The notes: generated from the sequence alone by a model not told the origin. DNA of 64,000 nucleotides from Sphingorhabdus pulchriflava (GCF_003367235.1 NZ_QRGP01000001.1:1922001-1986000); one strand, 5' to 3'. Counted from the stretch's first letter, positions 35,336-44,758 are shown. Numbers and translations are program-made.

Positions 35336-35361
35336 CCCTCTCCCTTGAAGGGGAGAGAGGG
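35336..35361. repeat. CT-rich hairpin between rph and rdgB
   Basis: CTCTCCC pairs with GGGAGAG around TTGAAG, with extra C and G flanks. Similar CCCTCCC/GGGAGGG words form the ends of the element inside hemW, 1.7 kb away, so it may be a reduced member of the same repeat family. It leaves the rdgB ribosome site (GGAG) free. Confidence 0.55.
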
Positions 35362-35375
35362 ATTATGGAGATGTG

Positions 35376-36014
35376 ATGACCCGTCGGAAACTCGCTCCCG
35401 GTAGGCTGGTTATCGCCAGCCACAATGCGGGCAAGGTGCGCGAAATTCGCGCGCTGCTCGAGCCTTTCGGGATCGAACCTGTTTCGGCGGGCGACCTTGG
35501 ATTGCCCGAGCCGGAGGAAACTGGAACGACTTTCGCTGAAAATGCGCTTTTGAAGGCACATGCCTCGGCGCAAGCATCAGGCCTGCCCGCCCTCGCCGAT
35601 GATAGCGGCTTGTGCGTAGCAGCCTTGGGCGGTGCACCGGGTGTGTACACCGCAGACTGGGCCGAAAAACAATGGTTCGAGGCGCAGACGCTGGGCGGTC
35701 CTGGGCGGGACTGGTATCTTGCCATGGGCAAAGTCGAGGGGAAGCTGGCCGAGCAAGGCCCCGATGTCGATCGCAGCGCCTTCTTCATCTGCACCCTCGC
35801 TTTGGTTTGGCCCGACGGGCACGAGGAAGTGTTTGAGGGCCGTGTCCATGGCTCCCTCGCTTGGCCGCCGCGCGGGACTATGGGTTTTGGCTACGATCCG
35901 GTGTTCGTGCCGCTGGGCCGCGACCTGACTTTCGCTGAACTCGACCCGACTGAAAAGCACGCGATGAGTCACCGCGCCGATGCGTTCCGCAAATTGGTCG
36001 AGGCGCTGTTTTGA
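35376..36014 (+). CDS. rdgB: XTP/dITP diphosphatase (RdgB/HAM1)
   Basis: The enzyme clears deaminated purine nucleotides (XTP, dITP, ITP) from the pool by hydrolysis to monophosphates. The 212-residue product has the substrate loop [10 protein letters not shown] near residue 16, the [10 protein letters not shown] motif, and [10 protein letters not shown]. The ATG at 35376 has GGAG five bases before it and is preferred to the GTG one codon earlier. Its TGA overlaps the hemW start by four bases. Confidence 0.95.
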   Translation: MTRRKLAPGRLVIASHNAGKVREIRALLEPFGIEPVSAGDLGLPEPEETGTTFAENALLKAHASAQASGLPALADDSGLCVAALGGAPGVYTADWAEKQWFEAQTLGGPGRDWYLAMGKVEGKLAEQGPDVDRSAFFICTLALVWPDGHEEVFEGRVHGSLAWPPRGTMGFGYDPVFVPLGRDLTFAELDPTEKHAMSHRADAFRKLVEALF

Positions 36015-37291
36015 GCGACACGCTCGCCCTTTACATCCACTGGCCGTTCTGCGTTTCGAAATGCCCCTATTGCGACTTCAACAGCCATGTGCGCGAGCAA
36101 GTCGGCCAACAAGCATGGCGCGAAGCATTACTCGCCGACCTCGCTCATGAAGCGCGGTTGACCGAAGGCCGCAAGCTCGGTTCGATCTTCTTCGGCGGTG
36201 GCACGCCATCCTTGATGCCACCCGAAACCGCAGCAGCCCTGATCGAGGCCGCTGAGCAGGCTTGGGGCTTTGCGGACGATATAGAAATCACGCTCGAGGC
36301 AAACCCTTCTTCGGTCGAGGCGGCGAGATTTGCCGAACTGGCATCGGCGGGAGTCAACCGCGTGTCTTTGGGGTTGCAGGCGCTCGACGATACTACCCTC
36401 GCCTTTCTCGGGCGTGCGCACCAGGTCGAGGAAAGCCTCTCGGCGCTTGATGCGGCGCAACTTCATTTCGACCGGGTCAGTATCGACCTGATCTACGCCC
36501 GACCGCATCAGACACCCGCGCAATGGGAGGCGGAGCTGGCCCGCGCAATCGGCTTTGGCACCACCCACATGTCACTATACCAGCTCACCATCGAACCCGG
36601 CACCCGCTTCGCCACCGATGTTGCCAAGCAGCAATGGCAGCCTCTCGATGACGATGCCGCGGCTGATCTGTACGAACTCACCCAAGCGCGGATGGAAGCA
36701 GCCGGCCTGCCAGCCTATGAGATCAGCAACCATGCCGCAACGGGACAGGAAAGCCACCACAACCTCACCTACTGGCGCTATCAGGATTATGCAGGCGTTG
36801 GCCCAGGCGCGCATGGCAGGCGTGGCGGGATGGCGACGCAGCGGCATCGCAAGCCCGAAAACTTCCTGAGCGCAGTTGCGCGCAATGCGCATGGACTTCA
36901 AGTCGAAGACTCCCTCGACCCTGCAACGCAGGCGATGGAAGCGCTGCTCATGGGGCTGCGGCTGCGCGAGGGTGTGGATATCTCTGCGCTGAGTATCCGA
37001 TTTGCAATCGACTCCGGCGATTTGATCGATTGGACGGCTGTGGAAAAACTGGAAGGGATGGGGTTTGTTACCACTTCTCCCCTCCCGTTTACGGGAGGGG
37101 CCGAGGGTGGGCCTGAAAGGGCTCAAGACTCGCTTCGCTCGCCCCTTCCCCTAACCGCTGTGGCTCCACCACGCCTTCGGCTCCCCGCAAGCGGGAGGGG
37201 AGAGATTCTAGCCGTCACCCCCAAAGGTTTCCCTCTGCTCGACGCCATCCTGCCTCAAATCGTAGCGATTGAGCCTGCGCCCGACGCCTGA
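36011..37291 (+). CDS. hemW: haem chaperone HemW (radical SAM), with a repeat inserted near the C terminus
   Basis: HemW binds haem and hands it to apo-proteins; it is related to the oxygen-independent coproporphyrinogen oxidase HemN but acts differently. The 426-residue product has the radical-SAM cluster C-V-S-K-C-P-Y-C (residues about 14-21), the G-G-G-T-P-S motif, and the C-terminal HemN-like domain. It is longer than usual because residues about 356-398 (from S-P-L-P-F-T-G-G to G-R-G-E-I) are encoded by a 128-base inverted-repeat element, after which the normal [10 protein letters not shown] resumes. The TTG start overlaps the rdgB stop by four bases. Function is inferred; the insertion may be tolerated in a surface loop. 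Confidence 0.88.
   Translation: MSDTLALYIHWPFCVSKCPYCDFNSHVREQVGQQAWREALLADLAHEARLTEGRKLGSIFFGGGTPSLMPPETAAALIEAAEQAWGFADDIEITLEANPSSVEAARFAELASAGVNRVSLGLQALDDTTLAFLGRAHQVEESLSALDAAQLHFDRVSIDLIYARPHQTPAQWEAELARAIGFGTTHMSLYQLTIEPGTRFATDVAKQQWQPLDDDAAADLYELTQARMEAAGLPAYEISNHAATGQESHHNLTYWRYQDYAGVGPGAHGRRGGMATQRHRKPENFLSAVARNAHGLQVEDSLDPATQAMEALLMGLRLREGVDISALSIRFAIDSGDLIDWTAVEKLEGMGFVTTSPLPFTGGAEGGPERAQDSLRSPLPLTAVAPPRLRLPASGRGEILAVTPKGFPLLDAILPQIVAIEPAPDA
37076..37203. repeat. 128-base inverted-repeat element translated within hemW
   Basis: Perfect 12-base terminal inverted repeats (TCTCCCCTCCCG and CGGGAGGGGAGA) bound the element. Inside, CCCCTCCCG-TTTA-CGGGAGGGG forms a second perfect hairpin next to the left end. 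It lies wholly within hemW and keeps the reading frame. No transposase is coded. Comparable short palindromic elements are known in sphingomonads and, as protein-coding insertions, in Rickettsia. Confidence 0.82.
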
Positions 37292-37304
37292 TAGCATCGC
37301 GGTC

Positions 37305-38195
37305 ATGGCCGCCACGCTGATCGCCGAATATCGCTCCTACCTTGCCGACAATCGCCGCCGGTCGGTGCACAGCGTGCGCGCTTATGTTGCGACGGCAGAA
37401 CGATTGAGCGAATTTCTCTCCGAACACCTCGGTGAAGCCACTGACCGCACCACACTCGCCAAGGCAAGCGCCGCCGATCTGCGCGCGTTCCTTGCATCAA
37501 GGCGCGGAGATGGCCTGACCAACCGCTCCACTGCGCGCGAACTGTCTGCGATCCGAAACTTCCTGCGCTTTGCTCTGGGTGAGGATGCGGCAATCCCCGC
37601 GCTCAAAGGCCCGCGGGTACCACGCAGCCTGCCCCGCCCCGTCGATCCTGAAGCCGTGCTGGCGCTCGCTGGCGATGCGGCCGATAGTGCCAGCGACAGC
37701 TGGATAGGCGCGCGCGACTGGGCGGTGCTCCTGCTGCTCTATGGCTGCGGCCTGCGCGTGAGCGAGGCGACGGGCCTGACCGGCGATGTGCTGCCCATGG
37801 GTCAAACCTTGCGCGTTACCGGCAAACGCAACAAGACCCGCATCGTTCCCTTGCTCGATAATGTGCGCGAGGCAATCGAAGGCTATATCGAGCTCTGTCC
37901 TTATCCCCCTGCCAAGGGCGAGCCGTTATTTCGTGGCAGCAGGGGTGGTCCGCTATCCCCTGCCCTCATCCGCCGTGCGGTGCAGGGTGCGCGCAAGCGG
38001 CTGGGCTTGCCTGTAAAGACTACCCCGCACGCGCTACGTCACAGCTTTGCGACCCATCTACTCGCTGGCGGTGCCGATTTGCGATCCTTGCAGGAACTAC
38101 TCGGCCATGCCAGCCTGTCCTCGACGCAAATCTATACCGCAGTCGATACTGCTATGCTTCTAGACGAATATCTGAATGCGCATCCACGGGCTTAG
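37305..38195 (+). CDS. xerC: site-specific tyrosine recombinase XerC
   Basis: XerC pairs with XerD at dif during chromosome-dimer resolution. The 296-residue product has the catalytic set R in C-G-L-R-V-S-E, K in G-K-R-N-K-T-R, H and R in H-A-L-R-H-S-F-A-T-H, H in L-G-H-A-S and nucleophile Y in Q-I-Y-T-A-V. The ATG at 37305 is the first that yields the normal N terminus (M-A-A-T-L-I-A-E-Y). It follows hemW by 13 bases. Xer type is inferred from context. Confidence 0.92.
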   Translation: MAATLIAEYRSYLADNRRRSVHSVRAYVATAERLSEFLSEHLGEATDRTTLAKASAADLRAFLASRRGDGLTNRSTARELSAIRNFLRFALGEDAAIPALKGPRVPRSLPRPVDPEAVLALAGDAADSASDSWIGARDWAVLLLLYGCGLRVSEATGLTGDVLPMGQTLRVTGKRNKTRIVPLLDNVREAIEGYIELCPYPPAKGEPLFRGSRGGPLSPALIRRAVQGARKRLGLPVKTTPHALRHSFATHLLAGGADLRSLQELLGHASLSSTQIYTAVDTAMLLDEYLNAHPRA

Positions 38196-38263
38196 CTTTC
38201 CGACTATTGTTTGTACCAACAGCTCTGTTAACTTGACATAATTCAAGTTGGAGGACGCGACCC

Positions 38264-40234
38264 ATGAGACGCTTTTTGCTACGCGCTGCAGCGCTATTGC
38301 TTGCCACCCCGCTTGCCCTCCAACCGACATTTGCCGAAACACTTGCTGTCGATACACCCGCCAAAACCGCCGCGGGGGCAGGCTTTACGGCGCCAGAAGG
38401 CTGGGACCTGAAACAGGCCGGTAACTTACGCCAGCTTTCAGCGCCCGAGGGCGATACGGCAATAGCGATAATCGAAGGACTGGAAGCAAAAGACGTCAGC
38501 GATGCCGCTGCGAAAGCCTGGGCCACCTGGCGCCCCGAACGCGCAAGGCCGCCTAAAATCATTCTGCCCCGAGCACCACGCGATGGCTGGGACGAACGCG
38601 GGGTTGTGTCTTACGAAACCTCGCCAAACGAGAAACTGATCCTGGAGGCGCTTGCGCTGCGCAAGAACGACAAATGGACAGTTATCTTACTCGATGCGGG
38701 CGAAGCTACGCTCGATAAGCGCGGAGCGGCGGTGAACCGCGTCTATGGCAGTCTGACGGCACCCGGCTACAGCATCGAAAATTTTGCCGGAAAGGTCGCG
38801 CACAAACTCGATAAGGCGCGGGTCGACCAGTTGCTTGATTTCACCCGCACGGCAATGGCGCAACTTCAAGTGCCGGGCGTGGGCATCGCGCTGATCGAAG
38901 ACGGCAAGGTGATTTTCGAAGGCGGGCTTGGTGTCAAAAAGGTTGGCAGCCCGGAACCCGTTGATGCGCATAGCCGTTTCATGGTGGCCTCCAACACCAA
39001 AGGCATGTCGACGCTGATGCTGGCAACGCTTGTCGACGAGGGCAAACTGAAATGGGATCAGCCGGTGACCGAGGTGTACCCCGAATTCAAACTGGGCAGC
39101 CCGGAAACGACCAAGAAAGTACTGGTGCGCCATCTGGTCTGCGCATGCACGGGCCTTCCTCGCAAGGATTTCGAATGGATTTTCAACACCCAGCGCGACA
39201 CCAAACCCGATACGGTTTTCAAGTTGTTGGGCGAGACGGAGCCGACCAGCGGATTTGGCGAACTGTTCCAATATAACAATCTAATCACCACGGCTGGCGG
39301 GTTCATAGGTGGGCATATCGCCTATCCCGAGATGGATATCGGTGCGGCTTACGACAAAGCCATGCGGGAGCGGGTGTTCAAGCCGCTTGGTATGAACGAG
39401 ACGACTTTGTCCTTTGACGAGGCTTTGAAAGGCAATTTAGCCAGTCCGCACGGGTTGGATATCGATGGCAAGGTGGCGGTTGCAAGCCATGATTTGGCAT
39501 ATTCGATCCAACCTTACCGGCCAGCAGGTGGCGCATGGTCGAGCGCGCATGACATGGCAAAATATGCAGCGAACGAACTGTCCAAGGGATTGCTTCCCAA
39601 TGGCAAGCGTATGGTTTCAGAGTCCAATCTGCTCGAACGGCGCAAACATGGCGTCTCGACCGGAGAGGGTGAATATTATGGCATGGGGCTGTTCGAATAT
39701 ACCAAGCTCGGCATTCCCATTGTCTATCATGGCGGCTCTATGCCTGGCTATAAGAGCAATTTTTTCGTTTTTCCTGACGCCAATGTCGCGGCGGTGATCC
39801 TGACCAATGCGGATGATGGTAATTCGATGCTGCGTCCATTCATGCGGCGGCTTGCGGAGCTGTTATATGATGGCAGGCCAGAGGCTGCCGCAAGCGTCAA
39901 GGCGTCGGCCGATTCGATCATAGCGGCGTTAGCGGAAGAACGTGCGCGGCTTAAGATCCCGCCAGATCCCGCTACAATTGCCAAATTGGCGGAGCGTTAT
40001 TCCAGTCCGGAACTTGGCACGATCAAAGTTGTGAAGGTTGGTGATCGCGTGAAGTTTGAATTCACCGACTGGTCGAGCATGATGGCAACGAAGAAAAATG
40101 ACGATGGCACCACTTCTCTGGTCACGATGGATCCATCGATCGGTGGGCTGTTTTTTGTGGTCGGTGAAAAGGATGGGAAGCCGGTACTGACCACGCGCGA
40201 CAGCCAGCACGAATATCTGTTTACGTCGATGTAG
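38264..40234 (+). CDS. exported serine hydrolase of the beta-lactamase/transpeptidase-like fold
   Basis: A 656-residue exported protein. A signal peptide ends near T-F-A-E-T. Residues about 30-175 are an extra N-terminal region of unknown role. The class C-like domain follows, with S-x-x-K as S-N-T-K near residue 245, the Y-x-N tyrosine motif as Y-N-N, and the H-G-G replacing K-T-G (Y-H-G-G-S-M-P). The last 100 residues form a separate strand-rich module. Such proteins include esterases and peptidases; the substrate is unknown. GGAGG precedes the ATG. The last 14 bases overlap the convergent dedA-family gene. Confidence 0.83.
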   Translation: MRRFLLRAAALLLATPLALQPTFAETLAVDTPAKTAAGAGFTAPEGWDLKQAGNLRQLSAPEGDTAIAIIEGLEAKDVSDAAAKAWATWRPERARPPKIILPRAPRDGWDERGVVSYETSPNEKLILEALALRKNDKWTVILLDAGEATLDKRGAAVNRVYGSLTAPGYSIENFAGKVAHKLDKARVDQLLDFTRTAMAQLQVPGVGIALIEDGKVIFEGGLGVKKVGSPEPVDAHSRFMVASNTKGMSTLMLATLVDEGKLKWDQPVTEVYPEFKLGSPETTKKVLVRHLVCACTGLPRKDFEWIFNTQRDTKPDTVFKLLGETEPTSGFGELFQYNNLITTAGGFIGGHIAYPEMDIGAAYDKAMRERVFKPLGMNETTLSFDEALKGNLASPHGLDIDGKVAVASHDLAYSIQPYRPAGGAWSSAHDMAKYAANELSKGLLPNGKRMVSESNLLERRKHGVSTGEGEYYGMGLFEYTKLGIPIVYHGGSMPGYKSNFFVFPDANVAAVILTNADDGNSMLRPFMRRLAELLYDGRPEAAASVKASADSIIAALAEERARLKIPPDPATIAKLAERYSSPELGTIKVVKVGDRVKFEFTDWSSMMATKKNDDGTTSLVTMDPSIGGLFFVVGEKDGKPVLTTRDSQHEYLFTSM

Positions 40235-40847
40235 TTTCCGACTCTGGCGGCGCTTTCGGCTTCCAGCGCGCGAGCCGCCAGATATAGGTGACCACTATCG
40301 CTGCAATCACTAGCGTCGAGAGCGGGCCCAGCCATTTTTCGACATCTTCAAACTGCGAACCGAGGAAATAACCAGCACCTGCCAACGCCGCGCTCCAGCC
40401 CGCAGTGCCGATGGTTGAGAAGACGAGAAATCGACGGTGTGACATACCGAACAACCCGGCGGGGATCGAAATCAGCGAACGCAGCGTGGGCAGCATTCGC
40501 GCGACAAGAACAATGGTCGAACCATATTTGCGAAACAGCGCCTCGCCGCGTTCCACTTCATGCCAGTCAAGTGTGAGCCAGCGGCTATGCTTGTCGAGAA
40601 AGCGGTGCAGCCGCGCTTCGCCAAATTTGATGGCCAGCCAGAACCACAGCCAATTGCCAAGCATCGCGCCTGCCGTGCCTGCAGCAACCGTTCCGGTCAG
40701 CGTCATGTTTCCGCGTGCAGCAGAAACCCCGGCAACGGTCATGATGACTTCGGACGGGATTGGAGGGAAAACGGTTTCGAGCAGCATCAGAAATGCCACA
40801 CCCCAATAGCCAGTCGCATCGACCAGGTGGATGATCCAGTCTTCCAT
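40221..40847 (-). CDS. DedA family membrane protein
   Basis: A 208-residue inner-membrane protein with the family's E-x-x-x-P-x-P-x-E start (E-T-V-F-P-P-I-P-S-E-V-I-M), the G-x-x-x-G-N-x-x-x-Y/W helix and R-F-x-P-x-x-R/L-x x x G segment. DedA proteins act in lipid-carrier recycling and membrane homeostasis. It lies six bases after gshB and ends the rsmI-yraN-gshB operon. Confidence 0.88.
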   Translation of the reverse strand: MEDWIIHLVDATGYWGVAFLMLLETVFPPIPSEVIMTVAGVSAARGNMTLTGTVAAGTAGAMLGNWLWFWLAIKFGEARLHRFLDKHSRWLTLDWHEVERGEALFRKYGSTIVLVARMLPTLRSLISIPAGLFGMSHRRFLVFSTIGTAGWSAALAGAGYFLGSQFEDVEKWLGPLSTLVIAAIVVTYIWRLARWKPKAPPESETTST

Positions 40848-40853
40848 GGAAAA

Positions 40854-41822
40854 TCAGCTCGCTTTGCGTTCCTTAAGGCGGCGTTCGATCGCGTCCCAGA
40901 TTTTGCCGGGGGTGTCGGTGCCATTGAAGCGATCAATGGCTACAATTCCCGTCGGCGAAGTCACGTTGATTTCGGTCAGCCATTCGCCGCCGATCACGTC
41001 GATGCCGACAAAAATCAGGCCCAGTTCTTTCAAACGCGGCCCCATGGCGGCGCAAATTTCCTGCTCGCGCGGGGTAAGCTCGGTCGCCTCCGCGCTGCCG
41101 CCGACCGCGAGGTTCGAGCGGAATTCGCCTTCGCCCGGGCGGCGGTTGATTGCGCCGGTAACTTCGCCGTCGATCAGGACGATGCGCTTGTCGCCTTTCG
41201 CCACATCGGGCAGGAAGGGCTGCACCATATGCGGTTCGGGCCAGGTGGTGTTGAACACCTCAAACAGCGCGCCCAGATTGTCACCTTCGGCCGGCACACG
41301 GAAAATCGCCTTGCCACCATTGCCGTGGAGCGGTTTTACGACGACCGCGCCATGCTCCTTCTGGAAAGCGCGTACCTCGTCCGCCGAGCGGGTAATCAGC
41401 GTCGGCGGCATGAAGCGGCGATAGTCGAGCACCATCACCTTTTCCGGCGCATTGCGCACACTGACGGGGTTGTTCACCACCAAAGTTTCATGCTCGATCC
41501 GCTCGAGCAGATGGGTCGCGGTGATATAGCCGACATGGAAAGGCGGGTCCTGCCGCATCAAAACGACATCCACATCCGAACCAAGATCGATCCTTTTGGG
41601 CTCGCCAAAGCGGTAATGCGCACCTGCCACGCGCTGCAGGTCATAGACCGGATGGGCAAAAGCGGTCAGCCGGTCATTGGCATCGAGGGTCAGCGTACCG
41701 ACATCATAATGCCAGACATCATAGCCACGCGCCTGCGCCGCGAGCATCAGCGCAAAACTGCTGTCGCCATTGATGTTGATACCCGCCATCGGGTCCATTT
41801 GCACCGCAACGCGCAATCCCAT
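40854..41822 (-). CDS. gshB: glutathione synthetase
   Basis: GshB joins gamma-glutamylcysteine and glycine with ATP. The 322-residue ATP-grasp enzyme begins M-G-L-R-V-A-V-Q-M-D-P-M and has the family's D-P-P-F-H-V-G-Y, K-P-L-H-G-N-G-G (ATP loop), and I-N-V-T-S-P-T-G segments. AGAGGG precedes the ATG. Part of a conserved rsmI-yraN-gshB-dedA run. Confident. Confidence 0.96.
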   Translation of the reverse strand: MGLRVAVQMDPMAGININGDSSFALMLAAQARGYDVWHYDVGTLTLDANDRLTAFAHPVYDLQRVAGAHYRFGEPKRIDLGSDVDVVLMRQDPPFHVGYITATHLLERIEHETLVVNNPVSVRNAPEKVMVLDYRRFMPPTLITRSADEVRAFQKEHGAVVVKPLHGNGGKAIFRVPAEGDNLGALFEVFNTTWPEPHMVQPFLPDVAKGDKRIVLIDGEVTGAINRRPGEGEFRSNLAVGGSAEATELTPREQEICAAMGPRLKELGLIFVGIDVIGGEWLTEINVTSPTGIVAIDRFNGTDTPGKIWDAIERRLKERKAS

Positions 41823-41840
41823 CTGTCGCCCTCTTCTTCT

Positions 41841-42197
41841 CTATCCGTGCCAGACGTTGACCAGATGGTGCGGCCAGCGCCAAGGTGCAACCAATATCAC
41901 GTCGATGCGCATATTTTCCGCACCCTTGCCATAACGCGGGAGCAGTTGTTCGGCGGCAGCGGCCACCCGGCGCAATCGCCAGCCGTCGATGGCGGTTGCC
42001 AGATCGGCGTGCTTCACCCTCGCCTTCACCTCAATGAACGCAACCGTCTTTCCGCGACGCGCGATCAGGTCGACTTCGCCGCGCGGCGTTTTGAGCCTCT
42101 GCCCGACTATGCGCCAACCATGCAGTCGCAGCCACCAGGCAGCAATCGCCTCCCCCCGCCGCCCGCGCTTTTCGGCCAGTTCGCGGCGATTGGTCAT
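41841..42197 (-). CDS. YraN family protein (UPF0102)
   Basis: A 118-residue protein of the YraN family, a small restriction-endonuclease-like fold of uncertain role that usually sits beside rsmI. The G-x-x-G-E-x-x-A-x-x-x-L motif and catalytic-like E-V-D-L-I-A and F-I-E-V-K-A are present. Its ATG overlaps the rsmI stop by four bases. Confidence 0.9.
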   Translation of the reverse strand: MTNRRELAEKRGRRGEAIAAWWLRLHGWRIVGQRLKTPRGEVDLIARRGKTVAFIEVKARVKHADLATAIDGWRLRRVAAAAEQLLPRYGKGAENMRIDVILVAPWRWPHHLVNVWHG

Positions 42198-43075
42198 GCG
42201 TCCGATTTGAGCGCCATCGCTCGTTCATAAACCTCGGCCCGATCTACGCCAAAGCGCTTGGCGATATCTTTGGCGGCCTTGGCAGGTGGCAAGGTTTCGA
42301 GCGCTACCTTTAGCGCGCCTTCATAATCGCCCTGCTCGGCCTGCACCTCCCCCGGAGGCCCAACGATCAGGACGATTTCGCCCTTGGGTTCGGCCTCAGC
42401 ATAGCGTTCCGCCAATTCGGGGAGCGTGCCTGACACCACTTCCTCGAACTTCTTCGTCAGCTCGCGCGCGACCACGGCTTCGCGTGCTCCAAGCTGTTCC
42501 GCCAGCGCTGCCAGCGTTACCCCCAGTCGCGGGCCGCTTTCATAAAAAACCAGCGTAGATTTTACATTCCCGATTTCGGCAATCACATCCGCCCGGGCTT
42601 TGGCTTTAGAAGGCAGGAAGCCCGCGAACAGGAAGCGGTCAGTGGGTAGGCCCGAAATCGATAGCGCTGTTACTACTGCGCTCGCTCCTGGGGCGGTACT
42701 GACCGGGATACCCGCCTCCCGCGCCGCACGCACCAGCTTATAGCCGGGGTCGGAAATCAGCGGGGTTCCGGCATCCGAAACCAACACGACAACCCCTTCG
42801 CGCGCCGCTGCCAGCAATGCTTCCCGATCCGCATCACTGCTATGATCATGGTAAGGCCGCATACGCTTTTTAAGGCCCAGATGGTGCAATAGCTTGCCGG
42901 TCACACGGCTGTCTTCCACCGCAATCAGATCGGCGGCGCGCAACATTTCAATGGCCCGTTGTGACATATCTGCCAGATTGCCGATCGGGGTGGCGACGAT
43001 GTAGAGGCCGGAATCAATTGCCTTGGCCGGAATTTCCGGCTCTGATGCGGCAAAATCATAATGGTTGGAGGACAT
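42194..43075 (-). CDS. rsmI: 16S rRNA (cytidine(1402)-2'-O)-methyltransferase
   Basis: RsmI adds the 2'-O methyl to C1402 of 16S rRNA in the decoding centre, using SAM. The 293-residue product (from the ATG at 43075) has the S-x-x-x-P-I-G-N-L-x-D/A and S-D-A-G-T-P-L-I-S-D-P-G motifs. The start is uncertain: the frame is open further upstream, with another ATG at 43087, but neither ATG has a strong ribosome site. Its likely start shares CATG with the divergent lipoprotein gene. Confidence 0.9.
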   Translation of the reverse strand: MSSNHYDFAASEPEIPAKAIDSGLYIVATPIGNLADMSQRAIEMLRAADLIAVEDSRVTGKLLHHLGLKKRMRPYHDHSSDADREALLAAAREGVVVLVSDAGTPLISDPGYKLVRAAREAGIPVSTAPGASAVVTALSISGLPTDRFLFAGFLPSKAKARADVIAEIGNVKSTLVFYESGPRLGVTLAALAEQLGAREAVVARELTKKFEEVVSGTLPELAERYAEAEPKGEIVLIVGPPGEVQAEQGDYEGALKVALETLPPAKAAKDIAKRFGVDRAEVYERAMALKSDA

Positions 43076-43079
43076 GAGA

Positions 43080-44291
43080 ATGACCATTGCAGCAACGATG
43101 GCCGCGCCGCAAGCGCAGTCGGGCAGCATAGGTTTGATCGCGAAGCGGGCTACGGCTGTTTTTATGCTGATGTTCCTTGCTGCCTGTCAGTCGGTCATCC
43201 CCAAGGGTGGACAAGGCCCGGATGGCCCGCCGCCTGTTGAGTCCCCCGATCCCGGCAATGTTGTGCTTTCGGACGGCGATCGGCACAGGGTTGCCTTGTT
43301 GCTGCCTGTCACGGGCGCAGACGGTGACGTCGGCCAGTCGATTGCAAACGCGACCACGCTGGCACTGCTCGACACGCGTAACACCAACATACGCATGACC
43401 ACCTACGACACCGCATTGGGCGTCGACGCAGCCGTGAAAAAAGCAGTGGCCGATGGCAACAAACTGATCCTCGGTCCCTTACGTAGCGATGATGTGATCG
43501 CCGTCGCCAATGTAGCCAAACCTGCCGGCGTGCCAATGATCAGTTTCTCAAACGACGTAGGGGCTGCCGGACCGAATGTGTTTCTGCTTGGCCATTTGCC
43601 GTCTCAGTCAATCGACCGCGTGGTGAAATATGCCAAGGCTCAAGGCTATACCCGCTTTGGCGGAATCGTGCCCAAGTCGGTCTATGGCCAGCGAGCATCG
43701 TCCAACCTGACCAATTCGGTGCGCGCGGCTGGTGGTGCGCTGGTGTCGGTGCAGGAAATCGACGGTTCAACCGTCTCGATCGATGCGGCCGCACGCAAAC
43801 TCAATGCTGCGGGTATCATTGATGCTGTACTGATCGCCGACAATGGTCGGGTTGCGATTGCGACCGTACCTGCGCTGCGCAAAGCGGGCCTATCCAGTGC
43901 CAAGATTCTGGGCACCGATCTGTGGAATATCGACGCCAGCGTTGCAGCCAACCCGATGATGCGCAGCGCATGGTTCGCCAGCGTATCGGACACGATGTTT
44001 CGCCAATATGCCGACAAATATCGCGCCCGCTTCGGCCGCGCTCCGTCGCGCCTGTCGAGCCTTGGCTATGACTCGGTCTTGCTGGTGGCGCGGGTCGCAC
44101 AAAATTGGAAGTTGGGCACGCGCTTCCCCGTCGCCCGCTTGACCGATCCCGATGGCTTTATCGGCATTGATGGTGCCTTCCGCTTCGCCGCAAATGGCAT
44201 GTCAGAGCGCATGCTGGAGGTGCAAGAGGTACAAGCAGGAAAACATGCAACCATCGATCCCGCTCCACGTGGCTTTGCGACCACAAAATAA
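43080..44291 (+). CDS. LpoA-like penicillin-binding protein activator lipoprotein
   Basis: A 403-residue lipoprotein (lipobox L-A-A-C-Q after a signal peptide) of the LppC/LpoA family, whose members activate peptidoglycan synthase PBP1A from the outer membrane. The two-lobed, periplasmic-binding-protein-like domain is recognisable from V-A-L-L-L-P-V-T-G through the E-I-D-G-S-T segment. Most likely start is the ATG at 43080, eight bases after GGAGG. Divergent from rsmI as in many proteobacteria. Confidence 0.82.
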   Translation: MTIAATMAAPQAQSGSIGLIAKRATAVFMLMFLAACQSVIPKGGQGPDGPPPVESPDPGNVVLSDGDRHRVALLLPVTGADGDVGQSIANATTLALLDTRNTNIRMTTYDTALGVDAAVKKAVADGNKLILGPLRSDDVIAVANVAKPAGVPMISFSNDVGAAGPNVFLLGHLPSQSIDRVVKYAKAQGYTRFGGIVPKSVYGQRASSNLTNSVRAAGGALVSVQEIDGSTVSIDAAARKLNAAGIIDAVLIADNGRVAIATVPALRKAGLSSAKILGTDLWNIDASVAANPMMRSAWFASVSDTMFRQYADKYRARFGRAPSRLSSLGYDSVLLVARVAQNWKLGTRFPVARLTDPDGFIGIDGAFRFAANGMSERMLEVQEVQAGKHATIDPAPRGFATTK

Positions 44292-44302
44292 CAGTCCTAC
44301 AC

Positions 44303-44758
44303 ATGCCGATTGAACAAGCCCGCCGCTATATGGAGGCCGCGCTTGATCTGGCGCGGCAGGCGGCTGCGGCGGGTGAAGTTCCGGTGGGAGCCATCGTCGT
44401 CAAGGACGGCGAGATTATAGGACATGGCGGCAACCGTCCCATTGCCGGTCACGATCCCACCGCGCATGCCGAAATCGTCGCGATGCGTGAAGCAGCCGCG
44501 AAACTTGATACAGATCGTCTTATCGGCTGTGACCTCTGGGTGACGCTCGAACCATGCGCGATGTGCGCCGGCGCCATCGCCCATGCGCGTATCGCACGGC
44601 TCTATTACGGAGCCAGCGACCCGAAAGGCGGTGCGATTGAACATGGCCCGAGGCTGTTTGAACAACCCACAGTGCACCATCGACCCGAAGTTTATAGCGG
44701 GATCTGCGAGGATGCAGCCGCAGATTTGCTGAAAAAATTCTTCAGCGCGCGTCGTTAG
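44303..44758 (+). CDS. tadA: tRNA-adenosine deaminase (TadA-like)
   Basis: TadA converts A34 of tRNA-Arg to inosine. The 151-residue product has the zinc and catalytic motif H-A-E (in D-P-T-A-H-A-E-I) and P-C-A-M-C. Length and the V-P-V-G-A-I-V start fit. A nucleoside deaminase of broader use cannot be excluded. Its TAG overlaps the convergent hydrolase stop by four bases. Confidence 0.9.
   Translation: MPIEQARRYMEAALDLARQAAAAGEVPVGAIVVKDGEIIGHGGNRPIAGHDPTAHAEIVAMREAAAKLDTDRLIGCDLWVTLEPCAMCAGAIAHARIARLYYGASDPKGGAIEHGPRLFEQPTVHHRPEVYSGICEDAAADLLKKFFSARR

Noticed and set aside
38230-38249. AACTTG/CAAGTT inverted repeat before the serine hydrolase gene
   Set aside because: Short arms near the ribosome site; too weak to call an operator.
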